Source: Micropterus salmoides (Eukaryota > Chordata > Actinopteri > Centrarchiformes > Centrarchidae). Taken from it: DNA of 64,000 nt. The position numbers were made by a program, and so were the translations under genes. This document shows, one piece after another, positions 36,516-48,440 of this stretch. A model generated the notes under the pieces. The model was not told where the DNA came from. It did not search any database and saw nothing but the letters and a program-made list of their open reading frames with translations. Numbering within the stretch: the stretch's first letter is position 1; each line of letters starts with the position of its first letter. The stretch spans positions 14,160,899 to 14,224,898 of the forward strand of contig NW_024040485.1 of assembly GCF_014851395.1 (NCBI RefSeq). Reading direction: 5' to 3'.

Positions 36516-39500
36516 CTGAATGCACACCTCTGTGACACAGTGTTCACTGCACTTAACAATACTGTGTCCACAAAGTGTATGGCCTTGCTGGCAGCTGATG
36601 CTATCGTCCTCATAACACAACAGAAAAAATAGATGGAAAAAATGTTTTCTATTATAAAGATGTGTTCAGACTGAATGCATCACAAACTGGCAGCTGTGTG
36701 ATTACATACAAAGTCAAAGGTGAGACGCAAATGGTTGCAAGTTCATGTAGATGCCAAAAAGTGAGGGAAAGACGCATGTGCTTGAGTTGAAAAAGTATAA
36801 ATTAGAGACAAATTCAGGCTTATCCCCAGACTGCATGACCTCTTTCGAATGAATACGCAGAGACAATAGGAGCCAAAGTGAGCAGGTCCAGAGGAGAATA
36901 ATAGAAACAACGGGAGTTCTAGTAAATTTAGAAAAACTGAGTTGTTTAACACAAACAGGTCCGCATGAAGTTAGTTCCGGTTGTTAGCCTCTACTATCAC
37001 ATCCATTGACTGTGGCTAATTAACACAGTCCAGTGATCAAACTTGCTTAAATAAACAGAGATGCAAATAGACTTTCCACTCAGTCTGATTGCGACATTAG
37101 ATCGCGAACACTAATAAGCCTGGAGATAGAGTTAAAGGAAAAGCCATATTGCTACCTAAACCAAAAGGATTGATCCACATAAATGTTGTAAAATGCGGTT
37201 TGCATGGCAGTCCAAAGGAAAGGGTCATTATCATCAGCGACTCATCAGACTCTGGGATATCTTACTTAGTTAGTCTTGATATGAAGCTACTCATAGTGCA
37301 TTAACAAGAAATTCCTCTCACAGAATTGGATAGACAATTGAATTGTATGAGTGTGTTAGAAACTACATAGATTTGGCCTTTTAACACACAACAACATGCA
37401 GGCTTAATTGTAAATTGGGGATATGACTCTTTGTATTCACATCAATAATGTACCATTATATTGGTACATGCGTATTACTACATCAGAAGATGTCAGAAGA
37501 TGTCTCATTTAAAAACTTTTAACAGAAGTGGGGAAATGGCTTAAGGTCTTGTAGGTAAAAAAAAAACAACAGCAACAACAACCCTTTAGAAAATGCAATG
37601 AGAGATTAAGTTATCAAATTCCAAAATATGTATTCTCTGAGTGCCATGATTATATTCAACTAATATTATCATATTCCACTTTTCAGATTTCGAGGTATAC
37701 TGTGTAAAAACTGGACATTTCAGTGAAACAGTGGTGCCACGAATAAAAGGTTATTGGGTAAAAAATCATTATGATTTATCTTTTCTGCGTGCCCTGGATG
37801 TTCACAGCAGGTTCAATGGGAATTGGGTCATTCGTTTGTGGGGTATCTTGTCATGAAATAAAGTGTTGGACAAGTGGAACATTTGACCTGCTGGTGGCGC
37901 TAGATGAGGACTCAGGCAATCATCAAATTCATTTGGACAAACTGACAACCAACATTGCTATCCCTAGAGCTGTGCCATTAGCACAAAGCTACAATACAGT
38001 GTACAGGTGTTATTGTCCTTCTCACCCAGGGTCGAGAGAAACACACCCCAGTTCCTTTTTAGTTGCTCTTTGCAAAGAGGAATACTTCAATAACATGTTC
38101 CATTCAGATACCTCTTATAGCAAAACTACAGGCACTAATATGAAGTCTGCATTGGTAGAACATATTTGCAGGCATGTTGTATAATATTTAATCTAGTATC
38201 TTATCTGGTGTCAACCTAACATGCTCATGCTGCAGTGAATATGGGACAAAACATTTACACACCAGCCTGGGAAAAAATAAATTCACAGGCAGGATTTGTA
38301 TATTCACAAGCCGTTATGGGAAAAAATCTTAACAAAAATGTATTTTTCATGGCTGTTGTAGTTTGAATTCATTACTAATCACAAATGCTGTAATCTGTCT
38401 ACATCATAAATGCTCTTTACAGCAAGTGTGAGACTTGTGACGGTAGCTTTATTGAGAGATTTATTGATAAACTTATTTTCTGCTAATACAACTTATGGTG
38501 CTCTGGTATTTTGCCACCGAGGTATGGACATGATTTGCTTTGCTGCCAGAGCTGCAAATTAGCTGATAAAATGCCCAAATTCACACTGTAAATGCTGGTA
38601 ACCACGAGGATTATCAGTTTACCTCACACTGTCTGTTGAGTAGTGTGTATGTCTCAGTGTGCTGGCTAGACAGGCCTTCAGTATTTATTACAGCACTAGA
38701 GTTGGTCTCGTGTTGCCAGAGGATCTGTTACATGTTTCGTCATCCTGCATAGTTCAGTGAGTTGACCCTAACCAGGTCACAGAAGCCAGGCATGACCTGA
38801 GATGGTGTTGATGCACTTTCCATAAACATCAGGGTCCACCCAGGACATCCTGCGTGTGCTTACCAGTGGATTCCTGTTTACAAAGAGGCATTTTTTTCTG
38901 TACAGGACTAGCTTCACTAAAGCAACAAATGTTATTACCCAGCTGGTCCTTTTTTGATTTGTATTAAAGAAGTGGGTGAATTATGACCCCTGTTTCAGGA
39001 CTTATGATATTTGCAACTGTACAGCAGTACCCAAAAGCACTTTGCTTGTATAATACCTCGCCTGGCTCATTTTCCTAGATTTTCTTTCAACTGCAAGCAA
39101 CTCTGCGTTGCATTAAGGGTTAAGGGGGGAAAATTGGATGAAAAAATGCACTACTGTACAATCAGTGATGGGGAGCGAATCAATGATTATTTTTTCCTGT
39201 GAGAATGAGCCAATGGAAAATTACCTTACCAGCCCTCCCACTACAAAGTCACCTCTGAATTTAATCTTTATTAGCTGAGTCAGATGTGGAGATGCTGAGG
39301 AGGCAGAGAGGGAATTCAAGACTTGTCTCCCTCGGCTGCATCTCCAGCTATACCCATTCACTCCGTGCCAGTGTGGGGTATTTTAGTTATCAGATCGTCC
39401 ATAAAATGTCAGGCCAGCATATGTTAGGAATTTCCTCTTTAAAGCCAGTAGCTAAGTACTTACAGTATAAGTGACTTTCATATCACCCGATCAATTCATG

Positions 39501-39530
39501 TTTTTATTGCAGGCAAACATTGCCCTTTAG

Positions 39531-39660
39531 CAGTGGTTCCCAACCTTTTTGGCTTGAGTACCTTTAAGGTGAAGGGAAATGTCTGGTTGTGACCCCACAT
39601 CCCAGTGTATGGCCTTGGTGTGGACATTAGGTGTGAGAGCAGTTTAACAAAAGAGTGATT
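39531..39660 (+). repeat. hAT-like end fragment
   Basis: The sequence cagtggttcccaaccttttt is the classic 5' terminal motif of hAT/Charlie-like non-autonomous elements. It is followed by ggcttgagtacctttaag and gtgaccccacatcccagtgt as in fish copies. No opposite end identified. Confidence 0.6.
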
Positions 39661-39699
39661 TTTGTGCCCTGTCGGACTGTTTTATTCCAAGGATACAAC

Positions 39700-40025
39700 A
39701 ATTAGTCGATCCGAAGAAAAGAAATTCAGCTGAAGATATGCGACTATTTAGAGAATCGATTAATCATTTGAGAGATTTTTTCAAGTAAAAAACGCAAACA
39801 TTTAAAGCTTCCAGATCTCAAACATGAGAATATGCTGTTTTTTTTGGTCTTGCATTATAGTAAATAGAATATCTTGGAGTTTTGGACTGTCCCGCAAAAT
39901 ATGACATTTGATAACATCACCTTGTGCTTTGGGGTGCTCACTATTTTCACTATTTTGTTATAGAGACAAAACGATTAATCGAGAAAATATTAAGCAGATT
40001 AGTTGATTATCATTAGTTGCAGCCT
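39700..40025 (-). repeat. Dispersed fish repeat family A, copy 4 (reverse)
   Basis: On the minus strand it reads from ggctgcaactaatgataatc through gattaatcgttttgtctcta to a region matching the family's aatgtc/caaagcac words. At the + strand left end, agtcgatccgaagaaaa and gaatcgattaatcattt are the family's AT-rich terminal part. Confidence 0.6.
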
Positions 40026-40180
40026 TACTAGGATTTTTAGAGGCCTGAAGTGGGGAAAGTATCTAATGCTTTTTCAAGAAAAAAAGATGAAAGGAAGACA
40101 TATTTTAGTTCTTGCTGTGACCTTTCAGATCTTTTTAGGTTGGTGGTTTGGCCCGTGCATGTAGATTTCTAAAGACGTGC

Positions 40181-40440
40181 ATGTTGGGCGACATGACGAA
40201 ATATATCTCGAAACAACATAAATAATGATACTTTTAGGGACTTTGTCATAGTGTTTCTACTGTGGTAGCTAATTCTTTATAATCTCGTTGTGGGTAATGT
40301 TGTAATTCAATGAGCTGGACAATTTTATGGTAATATGAGGATTATACTATGATGATTTGTGCATCGATAGCTCTAAAACATTTGTTTCTGTTTCTCAGTA
40401 GATTTTCCAGAGATGTCCTAATATGACGATAAATATAATT
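40181..40440 (+). repeat. Dispersed repeat family B, copy 1
   Basis: Starts gttgggcgacatgacgaaat. Shares ordered words with 44331-44680: tttctactgtggtagctaat, cgttgtgggtaatgttg and tttgtttctgtttctcagta. Family resembles a fish repeat that begins aggggtgggcgatatgacga. No ORF. Confidence 0.5.
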
Positions 40441-40637
40441 TCTGTAATATAAAATTACATTAGCCATAATGGAGGGTTTTGTCAGTGTCAGCTAGGATTA
40501 TGTAACCTGACACCTACACTCTGGACATGTCAGGCTCCACAGACATGAGTACCATGGCAATTACATGCCTTACACCAGGTTTTGGTAGTGGCAGTGTCTG
40601 GCAAAAGTAAGTGAATTCAATATGTTTCTAAAAATAT

Positions 40638-40905
40638 TAGAGCTGCGGCTAATGATTATTTTCATTATAGATTTATCTGGCAATTATTTTCTCAATTAAT
40701 TGTTTTTGTCTATAAAACTGTCAAATAATAGTTACAAAATATCCATCACAGATTCCGAGTGAGCCCAGGCTTACATCTTCACATTGCTTGTTTTGTCCGG
40801 CCAACAATCTAAAACCTAAAGATCTTCAGTTTACTATCATAGAAGTAAACAAGAAAACCAACAAATATTCATATTTTTAGAAGCTGAAATTAATTAATTA
40901 CATTA
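40638..40905 (+). repeat. Dispersed fish repeat family A, copy 5
   Basis: Begins agagctgcggctaatgatta and continues attttctcaattaattg, gtctataaaactgtcaaata, cttcacattgcttgttttgt and gatcttcagtttactatcat, matching the other copies in order. Confidence 0.7.
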
Positions 40906-41510
40906 ATCATGTGTGCTCTAAAACCATTAGGCTACACCATACATGTAGCTGATTTGTGTTAGATATAAACTTCATTTTGTCCCTCCTCTTTTAGCGAATA
41001 CAGCTTTTTCCCTGCAGATATTTTCTGATGTATTTGCAGGAAAATTACAGGTGTAACAAATTATAGTAATGATGGCTCTGTTCCATCAAGTGGAAGCCAT
41101 GCTTGTGAGCCAGCATGCATAATACCAGGGCCCTTGAACCTAAATTGAATGGAGCCATCAGGAAGGTTATTAATTACACCTGTGTTCTTCCTGCTTTGAC
41201 ATGTCAATGTGTCTGTTGTGAAAAAGGCCTATATACATTGAATACGAGTAAAAACACTGATATAAAGGAAGTGTGTGTGTTTGGGGGTTCATGTCTGTGT
41301 GCAGTGGAGGTAATGTGACATGCTAAAATGATATGTGTATGTTGTTTTGACATTTTGGTGAATGTATTTGTTTGTAATAAATACTCATACAAATATTGCT
41401 ATAGTACTTTACTGACACCAGGATCATTCAGAATCATTAACTGAGTCTTTTACAAAGGCGTTAAAAAATAAATTGTTGAAGTTTTCATCTTGAAGGGAAT
41501 TGATTTGTTA

Positions 41511-41527
41511 AAAAAAAAAAAAAAAAA
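41511..41527. repeat. Poly(A) run just upstream of the pcmtd1 coding exon 1 acceptor
   Basis: Seventeen consecutive A, about 45 nt upstream of the acceptor at 41574. It may mark an old retroposed insertion tail, but no target duplication is evident. Confidence 0.85.
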
Positions 41528-41574
41528 CTGCTATAGCATACGATTATTATTGATTGTTATGGAATTCTTCTCAG

Positions 41575-42040
41575 GTCACTTGCTGCCTGGACATGACCGT
41601 TGTCTGACCTGACTCTTGAGGATTCACAGCGGCAGCATCCTTCAGCCAGCCGTTCATCTCCATGCCACTCTGAGGAGGAATCGCTCATCCTGAGTACGAG
41701 TTCGGCCCTTGTGTTTCTCTTCTCTCTATCACCATGGGGGGAGCCGTGAGCGCTGGGGAGGACAATGACGACCTCATTGATAATCTGAAGGAGGCCCAGT
41801 ATATTCGCACAGAAAAAGTCGAACAGGCTTTTCGGGCCATAGACCGCGGTGATTACTATCTGGACGGCTACCGGGACAGTGCCTACAAAGACTTGGCATG
41901 GAAGCATGGCAACATACACCTGTCTGCTCCGTGTATATACTCTGAGGTGATGGAGGCCCTCAAACTGCAGCCAGGACTTTCTTTCCTTAATCTGGGCAGT
42001 GGAACTGGCTACTTGAGCACAATGGTTGGCCTTATCATAG
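41575..42040 (+). CDS. pcmtd1: pcmtd1 exon with start codon (coding from 41734)
   Basis: The exon begins after cttctcag at 41574, with 159 nt of 5'UTR, then caccATGG in good Kozak context. The UTR has one upstream ATG that is soon closed by a stop. Coding part is 102 codons plus one base, covering the N-terminal helix, the substrate-loop region and AdoMet motif I (NLGSGTGYLS). Donor gtaagc. Confidence 0.95.
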
Positions 42041-45000
42041 GTAAGCATAGGGTGCCCTTTTTCACAGCTGTGTTTTTTCATGTTTGGGAAGCGCGCAGAT
42101 GTTCAGTAAAAATTAGGTAAACTTTACTGTAAAAGTACAGTGTGTGCCTGCAAATCAGCTTCAACAATAAAAGGACTGTAATGATTATTTTCTTTTTCGT
42201 GTAATCTGACGATTATTTTCCTGATCTTTCAAATAATTATTTGGTCTATAAAATGTCAAAAAGATACCACCACAATTTTCTAAAGCCTAAGGGACTATCT
42301 GCAAATTGCTTGCTTGTCTTCTAGTCTAAAACCCAGGCCTATTTAGTTTACTATCACATATAACAAAGAAAATCACCAAATCCTCAAATTTGGCATTTTT
42401 TTCTATAATTATGACTTAAACAATTATTCAAATATCAACATGGGTGCAGATTAATATTTTTGCCAATAGATAAAATGGTTAATTGTTTCAGCTCTAAGTC
42501 ATATCATAATATGTAGTAGGTAATGCTATGAACATATTGTTCTTGTTGTGTTTTGTTTCCAAGGTCCGTTTGGTGTGAACCATGGAGTTGAGCTCCATAA
42601 GGATGTGGTTGAATATGCCAGAGAGAAACTAGATGAGTTCATAAAGAATAGTGACAGCTTTGATAAGTAAGTACATGCTTTGTTTGAACGAATATTTAGT
42701 TTGGCAAATATATGATACCGGTCTGTCCATTTTAATTATAACAGTAGAGCCAGCAGCAAGTCAGCTTATAGCATAAATACTGGAAACAGGGGAATCAGCT
42801 GCCTGGCTCTGTTCAAATGTAACCAGTTCTGCCTATCAGCACCTGTAAAGCTGACTTGTGTTATATCTTATTCATCCGTCTCCCCCTGTTTCTGGTCTTT
42901 ATGCTAAGGTAAACCAACCAGCTGCTGACTGAAGCCTTACATTTAACACTGACAGATTTGAGAGTGGTCGGCAAAGTGTATTTCACAAAATGTTAAACTA
43001 TTAATTTAACAAAGAACGGTTTTATTCAAGCTACAGGCACAAGTATCAGTTTTACCTGCCAGTTTTGCACTTGTGGACCATAACACTTTGTTTTGCAAAT
43101 TAATTCCGTTTGACTCTAATTCTACTTATTTAATTGGCATATTTCTGTCACAGCTCACAGATGTGAAAACATGTTTTCCTTTGTTGTTTGATGTATTATA
43201 TCCACTGTACTTGTTATTGTCTTTTCACAGGTTTGAGTTCTGTGAACCTGTCTTTGTGGTGGGGAATTGCCTTGAAATCTCAACAGACAGTCACCAATAC
43301 GATCGCATTTACTGTGGCGCAGGAGTGCAGAAAGACCATGAAAATTACATGAAAGTGCTGCTCAAAATTGGAGGCATTCTGGTGATGCCTATAGAGGACC
43401 AGGTGAGCCATCAGAATGATACTGAATCCACACATCATGATTGCTGTTCAAAGTGCTAACACATGAGGCAACAACAAGGTAAAATAACTTTGACTTATAA
43501 GGCTGGTTATGCAACTTTCACATGCATTATTGAGCCACAACTGCTCCTGGATTTGAGCTGACATGTAAGGAGCTCACACACAGGGCTGTATAAATAAATG
43601 TTTTATTTAAAATGGTGGATGTGAGTGTGGACAGGCTGTGGGGCAAGTAAGAGGGCATTAAGTGTACTTTGGGAAGTCAGTGGAGAAATTGGTTGGCAGG
43701 AACTTTATCCAGTAAGGAGGGTAAAGATCTTGACAGAGTCATGGTTAAGGATTTTGAGCATTGTCACATTTAAAGGAAAAGGGAGCAGCTGAAGTGAAGC
43801 AAAGCTTGTCTAAGATTTAATGTTGTGACACATGATTTAGATTTTTTTATGTTGCCAGTTACTCAACCAAAACCTGAGAATACAACATGTGTAAAAGAAA
43901 TCAATCGGATGCTATGCTGTGTTTTTAAAGAAGCTAGAAGGCATTAGTAAGAACAAAAACAGCCCGCACGCTTCGAATCATGGGGCAGAATATAATTCTG
44001 ATCAGAGATCTAACTCAGGCCATATCCACACTAATGCGAATAATTTTCAAAACACCATCTTTTTTTCTATTTGTTGTGGCCTTTCCAAGCACCAAGCCGG
44101 CACGCTCCCCCTCCCCCCCTGTGTGCCACTTGAATGCCCCCCAAACAATTACACCTCCCCCCTACCAAGATATAAACTCACTTTATCATTGCTAACCTCA
44201 TGTGCTTTAATTATGTTCTGATACCTGTCATACCGGTAATTAGTTGTTATGGCCTGAGCCACCAGACATGTGTCATCTACGGGGGGCCAGCATGTCACAC
44301 CAGCAGAAGAAGTTTTGATGATTTGTCTGACAGGGGTGAGCAATATGACGATGTCCTGTATTCTATAACTGAAATTATAAGTCAAAAAAGGAATTGGTTA
44401 ATTGGCTACTTTAATTAATTGAATAATTGCTTAAGTTATTTTTAAGCAAAAGGGACAAAATTTTGATGGCTCCAGCATCTCAAATACTGTTTCTACCATG
44501 GTAACTATTCCTGGTAGTAGTAGGCCATTGTGGGCAGTGTTGCAAATGAGACCTTGATCTCAGTGAGACTACCTGATTAAGAATAACTTATAATAATTAT
44601 TATTATTTTGTATGATTTTTGCCAGGTCAAAAACTGACATTTCTGTTTTATCCAGAAACAATAGATTTTTTTCTGTAGGAAGAAAAGAAATAAATATCAA
44701 TGTGATTTATAAATGTTCATGTGCTTTGATAAGGATTTGAAAATGCCTTTGAAAATAACAGCAACTTCACTGTCTTGTAGATGCTCAGACTTGTCGCTAA
44801 AGTCTGTTAGATTGTTCTTTAAGCCCATTGGCAGTAATCTGTTCAAATACAAAGCAATTGTGGAAATGGAGTTAATGTATCATGCACCTATTTGATATAG
44901 CAGCATATATGCTAATGTAAAGGAGGGCCTTTTTTACTATATTTCTGTAATAAACACACACACAGGGATAGTTGCAATAGTTCCTGGTGTACAGAAGGAA

Positions 45001-46018
45001 GCAGAGGGACACATCCCCTTCAGAATCATATCTATCCAGGTGGTAAATTCACAAAAAATCCACAATAAGCAATGAAAAAAACACACCCAAAATGGAAGTT
45101 CACCAACAGAAGAAACTGTGTCGCTCCATACTGTTGCGCAGGATTTCATATTTTATAAGTGTTCAGTGTGAGTTCAGGTTTTGTCTCTTTATGCAGCTGA
45201 CCCAGATAACCAGGACTGGCCAGTGCACATGGGACAGCAAAAACATCTTGGCGGTGTCCTTTGCCCCTTTGGTCCAGCAGAGCAGAGCTGATGGAGAGAA
45301 GCCTGACACTGTCCAGCTGCGTGAGTTCTCCAGCCTCTGTCCTCAGCAAAAAAACAAAAAAAGAAATGCTTAACTGGTCTTGAAGTGTAAAGCAGGCACA
45401 ATTTTAAAGTCAAACAGTACATTCAAAGTGATGAAATGAGACGTTTCCTACAGCAATATTTGCTTTGACACATGAAGCTCGCCTAGCAGCGACTAAGTAG
45501 AGCCAGTTATTTCTTTTCCTTGAAATACTGAGATGCAGTTTTCTCTTTGATTGCCTCACTTGCTTACACTGACCTAGTTGGAAGACTGATGCAGCTGTAT
45601 GGATTATTGCCCTGAAGGACTGTGTCATCTCTCTTTGTCCTCAGCCCCGGTGACTGTCCGCAGCCTTCAAGATCTGTCTCGGATCTACATACGCCGCACG
45701 CTCAGAAACCTGGCCAACGAGGACAGCCAGGGGAAGGGGATGGTGCAAAGAGTTCCCCAGAAGCGCAAACGCAGGCGCTGCCGGCGGCGACGCATCAACA
45801 CCTACGTTTTTGTAGGCAACCAGCTCATCCCCCAAATGGTGGAGAGTGAGGAGGAGGAGCACCCCGAGGAAGAACACAAGGAAGTGGAGGAGGAGGAAGA
45901 AAGAGACATTGGCGACATTGAAATCCTCAAGCAAGTGAACGTGTTGAGAGACCAAATAATGGCTTTACCGCTGCCCGAGTCACTGAAAGCATACTTGCTG
46001 TATTACAGAGAGAAATGA
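41734..46018 (+). CDS. pcmtd1: PCMTD1, PIMT-fold protein with SOCS-box-like C-terminus, complete, 5 coding exons
   Basis: Protein-L-isoaspartate O-methyltransferase domain-containing protein 1. Coding exons 41734-42040, 42564-42666, 43231-43402, 45197-45320, 45645-46018; 1,080 nt, 359 aa (human about 357), continuous frame, all GT-AG. Seen: MGGAVSAGED, a Gly2 N-myristoylation-type start; the AdoMet-binding loop NLGSGTGYL at aa 86-94; SAPCIYSE in place of the PIMT substrate loop; a basic run KRKRRRCRRRR; an acidic Glu-rich insert; a BC-box-like SLQDLSRIYIRRTL at about 242-255; and a terminal LPLP Cul5-box-like motif at 343-346. Known of the family: human PCMTD1 binds AdoMet and elongin B/C-Cul5, acting more like a ligase adaptor than a proven repair methyltransferase. 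The ATG is chosen because the N-terminus matches the vertebrate protein almost exactly. Confidence 0.98.
42041..42563 (+). other. pcmtd1: pcmtd1 intron after the start-codon exon
   Basis: Largely occupied by family A repeat copy 6. Confidence 0.8.
42175..42500 (+). repeat. Dispersed fish repeat family A, copy 6
   Basis: Inside pcmtd1 between the first two coding exons. Contains ggtctataaaatgtcaaaaa, aaagcctaagggactatctg, caaattgcttgcttgtc and atttagtttactatcacata, ending near gttaattgtttcagctcta, the family's 3' end. Confidence 0.7.
42564..42666 (+). CDS. pcmtd1: pcmtd1 coding exon 2
   Basis: From gtttccaag to gtaagt, phase 1 to phase 2. Encodes GPFGVNHGVELHKDVVEYAR and the following helix KLDEFIKNSDSFDK of the methyltransferase fold. 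Confidence 0.97.
42667..43230 (+). other. pcmtd1: pcmtd1 intron, nothing recognised
   Basis: 564 nt, no repeat or exon recognised. Confidence 0.7.
43231..43402 (+). CDS. pcmtd1: pcmtd1 coding exon 3
   Basis: From cttttcacag to gtgagc, phase 2 to phase 0. Encodes FEFCEPVFVVGNCLEI, the motif YDRIYCGAGVQKDHENYM and GGILVMPIEDQ, which form the central strands of the methyltransferase fold. In catalytic PIMTs this segment forms part of the active site. Confidence 0.97.
43403..45196 (+). other. pcmtd1: pcmtd1 intron before coding exon 4
   Basis: 1.8 kb with one family B repeat copy (44331-44680). No additional exon is required by frame; short ORFs look accidental. Confidence 0.75.
44331..44680 (+). 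repeat. Dispersed repeat family B, copy 2
   Basis: Starts caggggtgagcaatatgacg. Carries tttctaccatggtaactatt, ccattgtgggcagtgttgca and tttctgttttatccaga, in the same order as 40181-40440. It also includes gttgcaaatgagaccttgat, a familiar fish repeat word. Confidence 0.55.
45197..45320 (+). CDS. pcmtd1: pcmtd1 coding exon 4
   Basis: From tatgcag to gtgagt. Encodes LTQITRTGQCTWDSKNILAV and SFAPLVQQSRADGEKP, ending the methyltransferase-like domain. Phase 0 to phase 1. Confidence 0.97.
45645..46018 (+). CDS. pcmtd1: pcmtd1 coding exon 5 (SOCS-box-like C-terminus)
   Basis: From tgtcctcag to TGA at 46016-46018. It encodes the BC-box-like helix, a strongly basic run, INTYVFVGNQLIP, a Glu-rich low-complexity insert, and the terminal LPLPESLKAYLLYYREK. 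The acidic insert is the least conserved part against mammals. Confidence 0.97.
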
Positions 46019-48440
46019 CTGATTCACTCGATATCCGCTCTTAACGGGTGGAGCTGAAATGCTTTTCTTCACCCTTTTCAGTACAAATGTAGCATTATTT
46101 CCATGAAATCTTGATGGCAAAACTGTAACGGAAAGAGACGTCATAGATAATATTGGATAATAATGTTATGATTGTCACAAGTTGTTAGTTTTTGTTGACG
46201 TTTTCTTTTGATTTTGTATATCAAAGAAAAAACAATGTAAAAAGTATACTAAATGGACATTGTTTCAGAAACCCGTTTTGAGATTCAGATTTTATCACAA
46301 TGTCAGGATTTCTGCAGAAGTGTGCAGATTAAAAATTGTATAAAAAAAAAAAAGTTCTTACTATATTTGTTAAAATATGATCATGCTAAGAAGAAGACTT
46401 TTATTGCGGCTTTTTTTAGAAGCTTTAACTTACTATCAGCATCTGGAGATTTAATGATGCTGAAATGAGCTAAAGACACTGAAAAGCAAATAAAGCCACA
46501 TACTCCCATTTTGAGTTCAAGAGTAAGACGTTCTTGCATAATCATGAACGGGACACTTACGTCATTACTCTTCTTGACATTTTGTTTACGGTCAAAGCGT
46601 TTTGTACCTTCCTATTACAAAGAGATCACTGAGAGACTAGATTGGGTCATAATATTTTCTACAGGGCACCTTTTAACGTAACTTTTTCTACAGGGTGCTT
46701 ACATACTTGTGTTTTCTCATAAGTAGCTGACACCCTACTTGATATGATAAGGTGTTGTAGGCCCTCCTCTCCATGGTTTGCTTTCCATTGTTGATGCAAA
46801 TAGTATATTAGTTTAATCAGTCATATCAGAGGTTTGAAATAATGACAAAATTGATGACGGGTGTTCAGTGGTGGTACACATTTTCAGCTCTTTTTTTTTT
46901 TTTTTTCTTTTTGAGGGAACTGGTAAAGGGGAGTTGTTGGTCAATAATGAGCACATGCATGAATATACCGTAAATGTGTTGGGTGTTCCTGACTTTGCTT
47001 CACATCTTGTGAGTGGTCACTGGAGGTGATGTCCCAAGTGATCAGGTCCAGAAATGTTTTGACAAAAGAATTTTTTTTTTTTTAAATAATATTAATCAAT
47101 TAGATGGCCTTGAGACAAATCTAAAATTCTGTACAGTAGTTTGTTTTTTATCCACAACAATGCAAATCAGAATTGCTGAGGATTTTGAAGCCTTTTGTAT
47201 CCTGGACTGTAGGACTGTCCAACAAAGCACCTTATTCTGCAGTCCTCAAGTGGGGAAAAAAAAAACAAAAAACAAAAAAAGAGGTGCCATTTTTTTGGCT
47301 TAATTTGTATTGAGGACTGGACTTCTCGTAATGTAACTGCTGTTTAATCAAAGTACAATTTGCTTGCAGAACTTACCTGATAGTGATGGCTTTTAAGTGC
47401 CAATGTACCCCATCACATTAGGATGTCTGTGAGCTTTCTGGCACAGTAAATTAACCCAAACCATGGTGTATTTCTACAACAAAAAAAACAACAAAAAAAC
47501 ATTCCACAGTGGAAAAAAGAAACCACGCATCACTGATAGATGTCACACTTTTTACTTTATGGTCACAGACTTGGAAATTTCGTTCATCTTACTTTGAATG
47601 CATAATTTAGTATTCCAAAAGCTGAGTTGAATGTTGTTGATAATAATTCTATTCAATATAAAAGTGATATATATCTGTTGTTATATTATTCTGCATACAG
47701 TTTAATTTGCATTTGATTTGTTGTAGCGCCCTCTTGCTGTACTGTATCTTGACACTGGGAACTCTGTAGATCAAATCTCCACTGCTGTCTGTTAAATAGA
47801 TAAGATATATTAGTGATATAGGTCTTCATTTTGTTCTGGTGTAATGAAAAATATTTAGTTTGAAAAAGGGGGTGATTATTCTATTAGTAGTTTTTGTGTG
47901 TGAAGAGGTAACATTTATTTTCCGTAAGGTTATTTTTTTGTTTTATACATTCATCGGAAAGCTTTGCAAGTAAGCAATAATGGAATAAATTCTCATCTTA
48001 TAATTACCAATAACAACATAGTCCCATTTGATTTGCGTAGTATCCATTAAATTCCACATGACCAATTACAGGCATGCAACAGTTTATATACCATTATCTA
48101 AAATGTAATTGCTAATCAGAGAGCACATTAAGTATTGAAAGCAGGGGACCTACAACCTCGACTCTCAGGTCACGCCTTGCACCAAAGTTAATGGGACTGC
48201 TGTGATTACATTTAATGTGGACGAGAGTCGACTATACAAAAATGGCACCCGGTGATCACCAAGTCATAACCAATTCTGTGCTTTTATATTAAGTTCATTT
48301 GTCAAGAGATAAAAAAAAACAGTTCTGTTGCTGTTTATCAGGCCTAGGTTGATTTCTCATAGTGTGTGCAGTTCATTTTGAAAATGTGTTGTTTTTCCGT
48401 AAGTGTTTGGCACAAAAATAAAGGTCACAATCACGTTATG
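46019..48440 (+). other. pcmtd1: pcmtd1 3'UTR, short or long form
   Basis: AATAAA occurs 471 nt after the stop (46489-46494) and again at 48417-48422, so the 3'UTR may be about 0.5 or 2.4 kb. The sequence between is AT-rich with poly(T)/poly(A) tracts (46892-46906, 47069-47081, 47256-47280) and no coding signal. Confidence 0.5.
46489..46494 (+). terminator. pcmtd1: Polyadenylation signal AATAAA, proximal pcmtd1 site
   Basis: First canonical AATAAA after the pcmtd1 stop. There is no strong GT-rich element right after it, so use is uncertain. Confidence 0.45.

Larger units (their letters stand above)
34469..41574 (+). other. pcmtd1: Probable pcmtd1 intron 1, repeat-rich
   Basis: About 7.1 kb between the candidate first exon and the exon carrying the start codon. 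It holds several dispersed repeats listed separately. A 137-codon ORF at 37771-38184 shows no family resemblance and no splice context. The segment 36520-39530 holds nothing else I recognise. Confidence 0.5.

Noticed and set aside
37771..38184. 137-codon ORF on the + strand in the pcmtd1 first intron
   Set aside because: No recognisable domain, no splice or promoter context, and composition like the surrounding AT-rich DNA. Long chance frames are expected over a 7 kb intron.
41557..42081. 174-codon minus-strand ORF
   Set aside because: It is antisense to the first coding exon of pcmtd1, which matches the vertebrate protein closely.
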